Program-made: the position numbers and the translations under genes
The notes under the pieces: model-generated
What the model saw: the letters and a program-made list of their open reading frames with translations, nothing else
Told to the model about the DNA's origin: nothing
Databases searched by the model: none
Shown here: one piece after another, positions 50,507-58,908 of the stretch
Position numbering within the stretch: position 1 is the first letter of the stretch
Layout of the letters: the number at the start of each line of letters is the position of its first letter
Assembly (NCBI GenBank): GCA_964647395.1
Contig: CAZYHR010000001.1
Coordinates: 1 to 64,000 of the forward strand
Reading direction: 5' to 3'
Source of the DNA: Phosphoribacter sp964647395
GTDB taxonomy: Bacteria > Actinomycetota > Actinomycetes > Actinomycetales > Dermatophilaceae
DNA: 64,000 bases

Positions 50507-51886
50507 TCAGGAAGATGACTCGGTGGTGTGCAGGGTCTGGGCCAAGTGCTCGGCGGCCAGCAGGGCCAGGCCGAAGGCAGGCAGTAGGCCGTTGCCCGCC
50601 AGATAGCCCGAGGCCCCGTGGCCGGAGATGCCGTTGGCGGCGCCGCCAGCGGCATAGAGGCCGGGGATGGGCGAGCCGTCCGGGCGTTCGACTCTGGCGT
50701 GCTCGTCGACGACCAAGCCTCCCTGGGTGTGGAACAGAGCCGGGTGGACCAGCGCCGCGCGCAGCGGGGGCTGCAGGCCCCGGTGAACGTGCCGCCCGAA
50801 GCGGTCGGTTCCACCCGCGGCGGCCGCCAGATCGGCGAGTTCCTGGTCGAGCGCGCCAGGGTCGACCTCCATGATCGCGGCTAGTTGCGCCGGCGTGTCG
50901 GCCAGCTCGACCGCGCCGCTCTCGATGGTCTGCAGGTAGTCGGTGAACGGCAGGCACAGCTCGTGGATCTGCTCATCGAAGACGATCCACCCGCCGGCGC
51001 CCGGCTGGGCGGCGAGTAACGCGGCGTATTCGGAGTAGCCGCACGTCTCGTCGCCGAACCGGTGTCCGGCCCGGTCGACGACGATGCCGCCGTGCATGAC
51101 GGTCGCCCAGCCGAGGAGCGCAGCTCCGCGGACGGACAGCGCCGCATGCCCCTGATAGGCATCGAGGTACGCCGTTGCGGCGCCGAGGCGCTCGCCGATC
51201 CGCAACGCGTCGCCACGGCTGTGCTCGCTGCCGTGATAGACGGCGTCAGCGATCTCGGGCAGATGCTCCCGGACCAGCTCGGCATCGGCCCCGAAACCGT
51301 TGGTCGCCAGCAGCACCGCCCGCGTGGGGATCTCGTCGCGAGCGCCATCGGGCGCCTCGACGATGACCCCGACGACCGCTCCGCTCGGGTCGGTCCGGAC
51401 GTCGACGAGCCGCGCCGGGCAGAGCACATCGATGCGTTCCTGGACCCGCACCGCCGCGTGCAGCCCGTCGAGCAGCACCGTGCCGTGCCGCCCCGGCACG
51501 GTGTGACACCGCTGTGCCGAGTGGCCGGGGTAGTCGAAGTCGGTGACCAGTTCCATGGGCAGCGCGGCCACGTCAGCCATCCACTCGACCAGTCGGCCGC
51601 TCACCTCACCGAGGGCGCGTGCCAGCCGTTCGTCGCCCCGGCCCTGGGTCTTGGCCATGACGTCGGCGACGAACGTCTCGGGCGAATCCTCGATGCCCGC
51701 GTCCCGCTGCCAACGGGATCCCGCGCCGGGGATCATCGCCGTCGACATCGACGTGTTGTTGCCGCGCCGGGAGTGCTCGCTGACCTCGACGACGAGGACG
51801 TCGAGGCCGAGTTCCGCTGCCCGCAACGCACCGACGAGACCGCCCCCGGCGCCGACGACGACGAGGTCGGGTCCGTCGACGCTCAT
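50507..51886 (-). CDS. FAD-dependent oxidoreductase, fumarate reductase-like flavoprotein
   Basis: A 459-residue flavoprotein. The N-terminal dinucleotide fold is DLVVVGAGGGLVGALRAAEL with a glutamate at the ribose position (VVEVSEHS), and the C-terminal FAD motif is GLYAAGGAANGISGHGASGY, as in soluble fumarate reductases, 3-ketosteroid dehydrogenases and tricarballylate dehydrogenase. It should add or remove hydrogen across a carbon-carbon bond next to a carboxylate or ketone. ATG at 51886 overlaps the racemase stop (ATGA). Confidence 0.87.
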   Translation of the reverse strand: MSVDGPDLVVVGAGGGLVGALRAAELGLDVLVVEVSEHSRRGNNTSMSTAMIPGAGSRWQRDAGIEDSPETFVADVMAKTQGRGDERLARALGEVSGRLVEWMADVAALPMELVTDFDYPGHSAQRCHTVPGRHGTVLLDGLHAAVRVQERIDVLCPARLVDVRTDPSGAVVGVIVEAPDGARDEIPTRAVLLATNGFGADAELVREHLPEIADAVYHGSEHSRGDALRIGERLGAATAYLDAYQGHAALSVRGAALLGWATVMHGGIVVDRAGHRFGDETCGYSEYAALLAAQPGAGGWIVFDEQIHELCLPFTDYLQTIESGAVELADTPAQLAAIMEVDPGALDQELADLAAAAGGTDRFGRHVHRGLQPPLRAALVHPALFHTQGGLVVDEHARVERPDGSPIPGLYAAGGAANGISGHGASGYLAGNGLLPAFGLALLAAEHLAQTLHTTESSS

Positions 51887-52503
51887 CGCGCCACCGCCAG
51901 TCCGATGACCTGCAGGGCGACCGCGGTCGGGTCGACGATGCGGCGCCCGGCGATCTGGTCGGGCACGTCGACGGCCGAGCAACCGTTGATGACCCAGTCA
52001 CCCGGGAGCGATCCGACCACATCGCCGAGGGCGGGCAGCCATTGGTCGGGGTCGTCGATCGCGTCGACGGACAGGCCGAGGACGGCACTGCCGCAGACGT
52101 TCCCGCCCCAACCGTAGCTGCGGGCGACCCGATCGAGCTCAGCCGTGATCGCGGGGTTGCGCGCGACCAGGCTCAGCCGGTGCCCGAGCAGTGCGTGCGC
52201 CCCGAGGCTGAGCTGGAGGATGCCGACGACCGGCAGGGTCTGGCGCAGTCGGGCGACCCCCGGGTCGAGGACGCAGTCGGGCAGGTAGTAGTCCGCGGGT
52301 GGCGCGTCGAGCATCGCCGCGACGACGGCCTCCTCGCTGGCCCTGATGTCCTGCTCGCTCTCCAGTGCGGTCGGCGCATCGGGCCCGACGTCGGCCACCC
52401 GCACCGTCACCCCCGCCGGTGCGAGTGCGTCATAGCGGGCCTGTCGGCGGACGATCTCGTCCGGCGGGACGTGGATGGGTGTGACGGCGTGGACGGTCGT
52501 CAT
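51883..52503 (-). CDS. Asp/Glu/hydantoin racemase or maleate isomerase-like protein
   Basis: A 206-residue protein with the two-cysteine layout of the Asp/Glu racemase superfamily: the first Cys in DYYLPDCVLDPGVARLRQ and the second in WVINGCSAVD. Members include hydantoin racemase, aspartate racemase and maleate cis-trans isomerase. The start ATG at 52503 overlaps the PrpD stop. Its coupling to a hydantoinase-type gene would fit a hydantoin racemase; coupling to MmgE/PrpD and CoA-transferase genes would fit an acid isomerase. The two cannot be separated here. Confidence 0.78.
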   Translation of the reverse strand: MTTVHAVTPIHVPPDEIVRRQARYDALAPAGVTVRVADVGPDAPTALESEQDIRASEEAVVAAMLDAPPADYYLPDCVLDPGVARLRQTLPVVGILQLSLGAHALLGHRLSLVARNPAITAELDRVARSYGWGGNVCGSAVLGLSVDAIDDPDQWLPALGDVVGSLPGDWVINGCSAVDVPDQIAGRRIVDPTAVALQVIGLAVAR

Positions 52504-53885
52504 GCGGTGTCCTCCTCGGTGGCGACCTGCTTCGCGCAGCGGCCCAGCAGGTCGTGGATGTCCGGGTCGGTCGGCAGCGCGGCGGCGGCGGCGGCGCAGG
52601 CTCGGGTCGCGACCGGTCCGATCACGTCGTCGAGCAGACCGATCAGTCGGTCGTGGTCGAAAGGCTGGTACGCCGCGTCGCCGACGGGGTTGGGAACGGC
52701 GCCGTGCACGGTGCGTCCGTCGGCGGTCCGGACGGCGACCCGGGCTGCCCGCTCGCCGGGCAGCCCCGCGTCGAGGTCCGGGGCCAAGTGCACCCGGACC
52801 AGGGCCGCGAGCTCTCGGAGCCCGGGGTCGATGGCGGCCGCCTCGAGGGCCGCGGGTCGCAGACCGCCGTCCCTGAGCACCGCGGCGACGACGAACGGCA
52901 CGGAGAACATCGCGCCGAGGGTGCTCCCCCAGGTGGTGTGCGCCAATAGCGTTGCGAGCCGGTGGGTTTCGACATCGATGCCGACGATGGGCGTGAGCTC
53001 GCCATCCCTGACCAGCTCGGGTCGCACCTGCAGGACGGCGTCGGCCGCCGGGTGGGTGAACGAGCAGGAGGCGTGCCGTTTGAGGTAGCCCTCCTCGATG
53101 AGCCAGCGGTCGCCCAGGCCTTCGGTCAGGGCGGCAGGGTCGAGGGTGCCGAGCAACTCCCCGAGGCTCAACGCCGGGGTGCCGGTCGACCGGGCCAGCC
53201 CGGCCGCGGCTAGCCGGGCCGCGGCGATGCCGTTGACGTTGGCCGCGCCCATCCACTCGTCACGCACCCGGTTGCCGACCAGGGCGGTGCCGAAATGGCC
53301 GGCCAGCGGCATACCTGCTCCGGCATCGATCGCCGCCGCGGTCGCCGCGGCGTCAAGCCCGAGGACACTCGCACACCCGGCAGCCGCCCCGGCGACCCCC
53401 CAGGAGCCATGTGGGTGGGCGCCCGGCCGGAGCGTGGTGGCGACTCCGAAGCGAGCGGCGACCTCGTATGCCGCCAACAGCGCCACCGCGGTCCGCTCAC
53501 CCGACAGCCGGTGCCGGCAGGCGAGCGCTAGCACCGCGGGCAGCCCGTGTGCAGCCGGATGCCCACCGGCGAGCTTGTGCCCCTCGTCGAGTTCCAGGCG
53601 CACCAGAGCAGTCGCCGTGAGCCATGCAGCGGGCTCGACCGTCGTGCGGATCGCACTGCCCAGCAAGGGGATCGGACCTGCCGGCGGATCCCAGGCCCGC
53701 TGCACTGCCCGATGCTCGGCCGTCCGGGCACCGGCGACGATGACAGCCAGCGCGTCGAGCACGACGAGCCCGAGCCGGGCGCGGGCCGACCCGGGCACGT
53801 CCGCCCAGCTGAGCGAGGCGACCCAGGACCCGACACGGTCGACTGCGGCAGCGCTCTCCCGGGTCAGCACGTCCCGTCGACTCAT
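52500..53885 (-). CDS. MmgE/PrpD family protein (first copy)
   Basis: A 461-residue all-helical protein of the 2-methylcitrate dehydratase/cis-aconitate decarboxylase family. Recognisable parts are VVLDALAVIVAGA, LDEGHKLAGGHPAAHGLPA, GSWGVAGAAAGCASVLGLD, and YLKRHASCSFTHPAADAVL, which holds the conserved active-site His/Cys region. Members dehydrate, isomerise or decarboxylate small polycarboxylates. It follows livF by 7 bp and overlaps the racemase start (ATGA). A second family member lies in the divergent operon; the two differ strongly in sequence. Confidence 0.87.
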   Translation of the reverse strand: MSRRDVLTRESAAAVDRVGSWVASLSWADVPGSARARLGLVVLDALAVIVAGARTAEHRAVQRAWDPPAGPIPLLGSAIRTTVEPAAWLTATALVRLELDEGHKLAGGHPAAHGLPAVLALACRHRLSGERTAVALLAAYEVAARFGVATTLRPGAHPHGSWGVAGAAAGCASVLGLDAAATAAAIDAGAGMPLAGHFGTALVGNRVRDEWMGAANVNGIAAARLAAAGLARSTGTPALSLGELLGTLDPAALTEGLGDRWLIEEGYLKRHASCSFTHPAADAVLQVRPELVRDGELTPIVGIDVETHRLATLLAHTTWGSTLGAMFSVPFVVAAVLRDGGLRPAALEAAAIDPGLRELAALVRVHLAPDLDAGLPGERAARVAVRTADGRTVHGAVPNPVGDAAYQPFDHDRLIGLLDDVIGPVATRACAAAAAALPTDPDIHDLLGRCAKQVATEEDTA

Positions 53886-53892
53886 CGCCAGG

Positions 53893-54594
53893 TCACAGCC
53901 CTAGATAGGCCGACCGCACCCGGTCGTCGGCGGCCAGCTCGGGACCGGGCCCCTCCAGGACCGCCGATCCGCTCTCCAGGACGTAGGCCCGGTCGGCGAG
54001 CTGCAGGGCGTGGCTGGCGTTCTGTTCGACGAGCAGCACGGACACCCCGCGGTCGCGGATCGATCGGACCGACTCCAGGACGGTCCAGGTCAGCTTGGGC
54101 GACAGGCCGGTCGAGGGCTCGTCCAGCATGAGCAGCTTGGGGTCGGCCATGAGAGCCCGGCCGATGGCGAGCATCTGCTGCTGGCCGCCGCTGAACGTCT
54201 CGGCGGTCTGGGACCGCCGCTCGGCGAGGATGGGGAAGATGTCGTAGACCTCATCCATGGCCGCCGTGATAGTCGAGCGGTCGCGGGTCCACGCGCCCAT
54301 CCGGAGGTTCTCCTCGACCGTCAGCGAGCCGAACAGGGCGCGACCCTCGGGGACGAGGACCAGCCCCTCCTTGACCAGTTCGTGCGGACGTCGTCCAGTG
54401 GCCTGCTGGTCCCGGAAGGTCACGACCCCGCTGCTTGGGGACACCAGCCCGGCGATCGTGTTGAGCAGGGTGGTCTTGCCCGCGCCGTTGGCGCCCACCA
54501 CCGCGACGATCTCGCCCGCGCCGACCGTGAGGTCGATCGAGTGCAGGATCTGCAGGCGGTGGTATCCCGAGCACAGGCCCTCAACCGTCAGCAC
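53893..54594 (-). CDS. livF: Branched-chain amino acid-type ABC transporter ATP-binding protein LivF
   Basis: A 233-residue ATPase of a HAAT importer. Walker A is GANGAGKTT, the signature is FSGGQQQMLAIGRALM, and Walker B is LLMLDEPSTGLSP. The family-specific VPEGRALFGSLTVEENL block identifies it as LivF. GTG at 54594 lies 14 bp inside the livG gene. It is followed, 7 bp later, by the MmgE/PrpD gene, which ties import and catabolism in one transcript. Confidence 0.95.
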   Translation of the reverse strand: MLTVEGLCSGYHRLQILHSIDLTVGAGEIVAVVGANGAGKTTLLNTIAGLVSPSSGVVTFRDQQATGRRPHELVKEGLVLVPEGRALFGSLTVEENLRMGAWTRDRSTITAAMDEVYDIFPILAERRSQTAETFSGGQQQMLAIGRALMADPKLLMLDEPSTGLSPKLTWTVLESVRSIRDRGVSVLLVEQNASHALQLADRAYVLESGSAVLEGPGPELAADDRVRSAYLGL

Positions 54595-55315
54595 CGGGGG
54601 GCTCCTCTCCGAGGTATGCCTCGATGACCCGCGGGTCGGAGGTGACCTCCTGCGGGCTGCCGCTGGTCAGCACCCGTCCGGCGTTGAGGACCAGGACCTC
54701 GTCGGACAGGCGCATCACTGCGGCCATGATGTGCTCGACGAAGACGAGGGTGATGCCCTCCTCCGCGCGCAGTCGCTCGAGCAGATCGAGCACCGGCGCC
54801 CGCTCCGCGGGCACCAGGCCGGCCAGCACCTCGTCGAGGAGGAGCACCTTGGGTTTGATGGCCAGCGCCCGGGCGAACTCGAGGCGCTTGAGTGCCGCGG
54901 TCGGCAGGCCCTCGGTGGCGGAGTCCCGCCACCGGGAGAGGCCGACCCGGTCGATGATCTCGGCCGCGTCGTCGCGCGCCCGCGACTGGCTGCTGCCGCC
55001 GGACAAGGTTGCGACATTGACGTTCTCCAGGACCGTCATGGAGTAGAAGGGCCGCATCAGCTGGAAGGTGCGGGCCATGCCCGCCCGCGCGACCGCGTGC
55101 TGGGGCGCGCCGGTGATGTCCCGGCCGAGCAGCGTCACGGTGCCGTGGTCGGGGGGCAGCGCTCCAGCGATGAGGTTGAAGACGGTCGTCTTGCCGGCAC
55201 CGTTGGGTCCGATAATGCCGAGGATCTGCCCCTCGTCGACGTCGAACGAGACGTCGTCGACGGCCTTGAGGCCGCGGAACGACTTGCTCAGCTGCTCTAC
55301 GCGCAGAATGCTCAC
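54581..55315 (-). CDS. livG: ABC transporter ATP-binding protein LivG
   Basis: A 244-residue ATPase, the second motor subunit of the importer. Walker A is IGPNGAGKTTVFNLI and Walker B is LLLDEVLAGLVP. LivG-specific traits are the GMARTFQLMRPFYSMTVLEN stretch and the short C-terminal tail. The ABC signature region (SATEGLPTAALKRLEFARAL) lacks the usual SGGQ-like sequence and reads LPTAALKRLE, a common LivG-type variation. GTG at 55315 overlaps the livM stop. Confidence 0.93.
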   Translation of the reverse strand: MSILRVEQLSKSFRGLKAVDDVSFDVDEGQILGIIGPNGAGKTTVFNLIAGALPPDHGTVTLLGRDITGAPQHAVARAGMARTFQLMRPFYSMTVLENVNVATLSGGSSQSRARDDAAEIIDRVGLSRWRDSATEGLPTAALKRLEFARALAIKPKVLLLDEVLAGLVPAERAPVLDLLERLRAEEGITLVFVEHIMAAVMRLSDEVLVLNAGRVLTSGSPQEVTSDPRVIEAYLGEEPPGADG

Positions 55316-56385
55316 GACTCCCCCTCGGCCTCGGGCGCGGGTCGGCCACGGCGTCGGGCCAGCCGGTCGCGCACCGCGCTGTAGATGCCCTGCGGCACGA
55401 CGAGGATGATGACGATGAGCAGCAGCCCGTAGATGACAACATCGAGGCCGCCGCGCCCGGCCAGGAAGGCCAGGGCCTCCGGCGGGTTGCGCAGCAGCGT
55501 CGCGATGACGTCGGACAGCGGGCCGAGGATCAGCGCGCCGACGACCGGGCCCCAGATCGTGCCGACGCCGCCGATGACGGCGGGCAGGATCGCCTGGATC
55601 GACGTCGGTGCGCCGAAGGCGAGCTCGGGGTCGATGAACAGGTAGTACTGCGTGTAGAACGATCCGGCAACCGCGGTGATCGCCGCCGACAGCGCCATCG
55701 TCGTCAGCTTGTAGCGCATGACGTTGATCCCGAGCGCGGCCGCAGCGTTCTCGTCGTCGCGCACGGCCAGGGACAGCCGTCCGGTCCTGGAGCGTAGGAA
55801 GAGCACGCTGACGACCAGGGCGATCGCGGTGAGCGCCAACGGGATCCAGAAGTAGAAGGGGGAGCCCGGGTTGAACTGGATGTACCAGAGCGACTCCTCG
55901 GGCAGCAGCGGCACGTGATAGCCGACTGCCCGGTTGACGAAGTCGCTGTTGGTTGCCCAGAGCCGGAACATCTCGGCGAAGGCGAAGGTCGCCAGGGCGA
56001 AATAGGCGCCCTTGAGCTTGTAGCGCAGGGCGAGGAAGCCGGCGACGACGGCGAAGAGCGCCGCGAGGATCATCCCCGCGAGCATGCCGAGCCACGGCGA
56101 CAGCCCGGACTCGACGAGCAGTCGGGCACTCGTGTAGGCACCGATGCCGAAGTACGCGGCATGGCCGAAGCTGAACATCCCGCCGAAGCCGCTCATGACG
56201 TTCCAGCCGATCGCCATCAGCGCGAAGATCAGCACGCGCACGGCGACTGCCTGCTGCGCCGCCGGCAGGACGAGCGGCAGCGGCGCCGCGACGACGATCA
56301 GCACGATGATCGCGACGAGATGACGGTTCCAGGGCTGTCGCGGCAGGGCCGGCGTCGTGGTGGGCGCAGTCGACGGGGCGCTCAT
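55312..56385 (-). CDS. livM: ABC transporter permease LivM
   Basis: A 357-residue inner-membrane permease with about ten helices. It shows the permease block GWNVMSGFGGMFSFGHAAYF and later AVRDDENAAAALGINVMRYK, the cytoplasmic coupling region typical of LivM, plus GGVGTIWGPVVGALIL. ATG at 56385 overlaps the livH stop by 4 bp. With LivH it forms the channel through which the substrate captured by LivK enters. Confidence 0.94.
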   Translation of the reverse strand: MSAPSTAPTTTPALPRQPWNRHLVAIIVLIVVAAPLPLVLPAAQQAVAVRVLIFALMAIGWNVMSGFGGMFSFGHAAYFGIGAYTSARLLVESGLSPWLGMLAGMILAALFAVVAGFLALRYKLKGAYFALATFAFAEMFRLWATNSDFVNRAVGYHVPLLPEESLWYIQFNPGSPFYFWIPLALTAIALVVSVLFLRSRTGRLSLAVRDDENAAAALGINVMRYKLTTMALSAAITAVAGSFYTQYYLFIDPELAFGAPTSIQAILPAVIGGVGTIWGPVVGALILGPLSDVIATLLRNPPEALAFLAGRGGLDVVIYGLLLIVIILVVPQGIYSAVRDRLARRRGRPAPEAEGES

Positions 56386-57377
56386 GAGCTGCGCCCGAAG
56401 ATCCCGGCGGGCCGGAAGAACAGCACCGCGACGAAGACGATGAAGACCGCGAGCAGCGGACTCTGCCCGGTCAGCAGGACCCCGCCGAGCTGCTCGGCCA
56501 GGCCGATGATCAGGCCGCCGACGAGTGCGCCGGGCACGTTGCCCATGCCGCCGAGCACGACGACGACGAAGGCGACGATGTTGAAGAGCGCACCGGTGTG
56601 CGGCTCGATGGTCACCAGCGGTGCCACGAGCGTGCCCGCCGCGCCCGCGCACGCGGTGCCGAGCGCGAAGGTCACTGCATAGATGCGTCGGGTGTCGATG
56701 CCGACGAGTTGGGCCCCACGGTCGTTGGCGGCGACCGCACGGATCGCCGTGCCGAGACGCGTGCGCTGCAGCACGGCGTACAGGATCGCCGCCAGGATCA
56801 GAGCGCCGGCGAAGGCGAGGATCCGGGAGAGGTCGGCCACCGCCCCGAGGATCGGGACCCCGGTGTTGCCCGGCAGGGCGACCGAGCGAGGGTTGGCCCC
56901 GAAGATCAGCAACAAGCCGTTCTCGATGACCAACGAGATGCCGAGCGTGATCAGCAACTGGTTCTCCAGCGGCTTGCCCATCGCCCAGGACAGCACCCCG
57001 CGCTGGATGAGATAGCCGACCAGGAACATCACCGGGATGACCGCGAGCAGGGCCAGATAGGGATGCACCCCGCTGCCGCCGACGATGAGCACGGTGAGGT
57101 AGAGCGCGATCGCAAGGAACGCCCCGTGCGCGAAGTTGACGATGTCGAGCACGCCGAAAATCAGCGTGAGGCCCATCGACACCAGGCCGTACACGCCGCC
57201 GATGAGCAGGCCGGTGACGACCGCCTGGGTGACGATGACCGAGCTGCCCGACTTGAACAGCGCGAGCACGATCGCCGCCACGAGGACGGCACCGACGACG
57301 GCGAGCCGCCGTCCCCACGAGGAGCCGTGCCGCCTCGTGGGGGTGGCCGCGTCATCCGCGGTGGTCGTCACCGACAT
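56382..57377 (-). CDS. livH: ABC transporter permease LivH
   Basis: A 331-residue permease with an extended N-terminus (MSVTTTADDAATPTRRHGSS) before the first helix. LivH blocks are GGVYGLVSMGLTLIFGVLDI, VNFAHGAFLAI, the coupling segment RAVAANDRGAQLVGIDTRRI, and GGMGNVPGALVGGLIIGLAE. It begins 13 bp after livK and overlaps livM. Sequence cannot reveal the substrate, since Liv-type importers carry amino acids, amides, urea and aromatic or dicarboxylic acids. Confidence 0.94.
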   Translation of the reverse strand: MSVTTTADDAATPTRRHGSSWGRRLAVVGAVLVAAIVLALFKSGSSVIVTQAVVTGLLIGGVYGLVSMGLTLIFGVLDIVNFAHGAFLAIALYLTVLIVGGSGVHPYLALLAVIPVMFLVGYLIQRGVLSWAMGKPLENQLLITLGISLVIENGLLLIFGANPRSVALPGNTGVPILGAVADLSRILAFAGALILAAILYAVLQRTRLGTAIRAVAANDRGAQLVGIDTRRIYAVTFALGTACAGAAGTLVAPLVTIEPHTGALFNIVAFVVVVLGGMGNVPGALVGGLIIGLAEQLGGVLLTGQSPLLAVFIVFVAVLFFRPAGIFGRSS

Positions 57378-57390
57378 GTCTGCGGTCCCG

Positions 57391-58635
57391 TCACTGACCG
57401 GGGACGGCCGGCCAGACCGGCTTGGCCTCGGCGACCTGCTCGGGCCAGACCTGCTTGATCGCGCCGCCCTGCACCTGCATGAGCACCGACGAGGCGCCCT
57501 TGTTCTCGCCCTTGTCGTCGAAGGCGATCGGCCCGGTCTGCACCATCAGCGAGTCGAGGCTGACCTGGGCGATCGCGTCGCGGACCTTCTGCGGGTTGGC
57601 GTCGCCGGCCTTCTCGAGGGCGGCGGCGATGACCCGGACCGAGTCGTAGGCGAGGACGGCACCGGTGCGGATGTCGTCGTTGTACTTCGACTTGTACAGG
57701 TCGACGAGCTTCTTGGTCTCGGGGTTGGTGACGTCGAAGTGGTAGTTGGCGTCGAAATAGTTGTTGGACGCCGCTCCCAACTCCTTGGGGAACTGCGGCA
57801 GGTCGAAGGCGCCGTTGGCGATGCCGAAGACGGCCTTGAGGTCGGGCTTGACGGTGTTGACGGCCTTGGCGGCGAGGACCCCGTCGCGGTAGTAGCCGGT
57901 GACGACGAGCACCTCGGCACCGGAGCTCTTGACCTGGGTCAGCTGGGTGGTCATGTCCGAGACGCTGGCCGCGTCGTAGCTGATGATCGGGTCGATCGTC
58001 ATGCCCGACTCCTTGGCCTTGGCGACCAGGGCGTCGCGGATGGCCGAGCCGAACGGGCCCTGCTCGTGCAGCATCGCAACCTTCTTCACCCCGCCCTGGG
58101 AGACGGCCGCGAGGTACTCGGCGCCCTTGGCCCCGAGCACGCTCGAGGAAGGCTGTACCCGGAAGGTGTACTTGTAGCCCTGGTTGAGGATGTTGTCGGC
58201 GACCGAGATGTCGATGACGAAGGGCACCTTGTTGCGCTCGGCGACGGTGGCGACGTTGGCGCTCACCGCGCTCTGATAGGTGCCGACGATGCCGACGACG
58301 CCGCCCTGGATGAGGCGTTGGGCCTCGCTCTGCCCGACCTCGGGCTTGCCCTGGGTGTCGGCGCTGACCAGCTCGAGCTTCTTGCCGCCGAGCGACTTGA
58401 TGCCGCCGGCCGCGTTGATCGCCTCGACGGCGAGCTTGGCGCCGTTGTCCATCTGCTGGCCGTCAGCCGCGGATCCGCCGGACAGGGGGTGCAGCGAGCC
58501 GATCTTGATGGTGTCTCCGCCGGCGGCCCCGGATCCGCCGCTTGTGGACGTGCCCGCCGGGGCCGACCCCCCGCAGGCGGCCAAGGTGAGCGGCAACGCC
58601 AAGGCTCCGACAACCGCGAGTTTGCTGCTGCGCAT
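57391..58635 (-). CDS. livK: Periplasmic-type substrate-binding lipoprotein LivK
   Basis: A 414-residue solute-binding protein with a lipoprotein signal: MRSSKLAVVGALALPLTLAA is followed by Cys21, the lipid attachment site (lipobox LAAC). A short Gly/Ser/Ala linker leads to the two-lobed binding domain (KIGSLHPLSGGSAADGQQMD, ELVSADTQGKPEVGQSEAQR, GIVGTYQSAVSANVATVAER). First gene of a ten-gene minus-strand operon. ATG at 58635 follows AGGAGAGAGC. A GTTCC-N7-GGAAC palindrome lies about 60 bp upstream, where the IclR regulator should bind. Confidence 0.94.
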   Translation of the reverse strand: MRSSKLAVVGALALPLTLAACGGSAPAGTSTSGGSGAAGGDTIKIGSLHPLSGGSAADGQQMDNGAKLAVEAINAAGGIKSLGGKKLELVSADTQGKPEVGQSEAQRLIQGGVVGIVGTYQSAVSANVATVAERNKVPFVIDISVADNILNQGYKYTFRVQPSSSVLGAKGAEYLAAVSQGGVKKVAMLHEQGPFGSAIRDALVAKAKESGMTIDPIISYDAASVSDMTTQLTQVKSSGAEVLVVTGYYRDGVLAAKAVNTVKPDLKAVFGIANGAFDLPQFPKELGAASNNYFDANYHFDVTNPETKKLVDLYKSKYNDDIRTGAVLAYDSVRVIAAALEKAGDANPQKVRDAIAQVSLDSLMVQTGPIAFDDKGENKGASSVLMQVQGGAIKQVWPEQVAEAKPVWPAVPGQ

Positions 58636-58693
58636 GCTCTCTCCTGACTTCTAGCCCTGCTCCGCTGCAGGGCGGTCACTGGTCGGTGATCAT

Positions 58694-58710
58694 GTTCCGT
58701 CTACAGGAAC
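58694..58710. promoter_or_regulatory. Palindromic operator, livK-proximal
   Basis: GTTCC (58694-58698), seven-base spacer, GGAAC (58706-58710). It lies 59 bp upstream of the livK start in the spacer shared with the IclR gene. Five-base arms with a seven-base spacer match the second site at 58851-58867, and GTTCC/GGAAC-type palindromes are usual for actinobacterial IclR proteins. Likely the site where the neighbouring IclR protein controls the import operon. Confidence 0.65.
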
Positions 58711-58850
58711 GGCCGTCCAGTCATCGTGTCGCACGACATCCGTCCACGTCAACCCTTCGCGCCACCCTATCGCGTCTCAGGTCCGTGAAGAGCGGCTGCA
58801 CCAAGGGTCTTCCGCGCGGCCCGACGGGGACGCTAGAGTGACCGCGATAC

Positions 58851-58867
58851 GTTCCGATCAGCGGAAC
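58851..58867. promoter_or_regulatory. Palindromic operator, IclR-proximal
   Basis: GTTCCGATCAGCGGAAC, a palindrome with six-base arms (GTTCCG/CGGAAC) around five bases. It ends 41 bp before the GTG start of the IclR gene. Having the same GTTCC-N7-GGAAC layout as the site near livK, it suggests autoregulation and joint control of both operons from about 150 bp apart. Confidence 0.7.
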
Positions 58868-58908
58868 ACTAGACATCTGGGACGCCCAGACAGTGGAGGA
58901 GGCCAACC

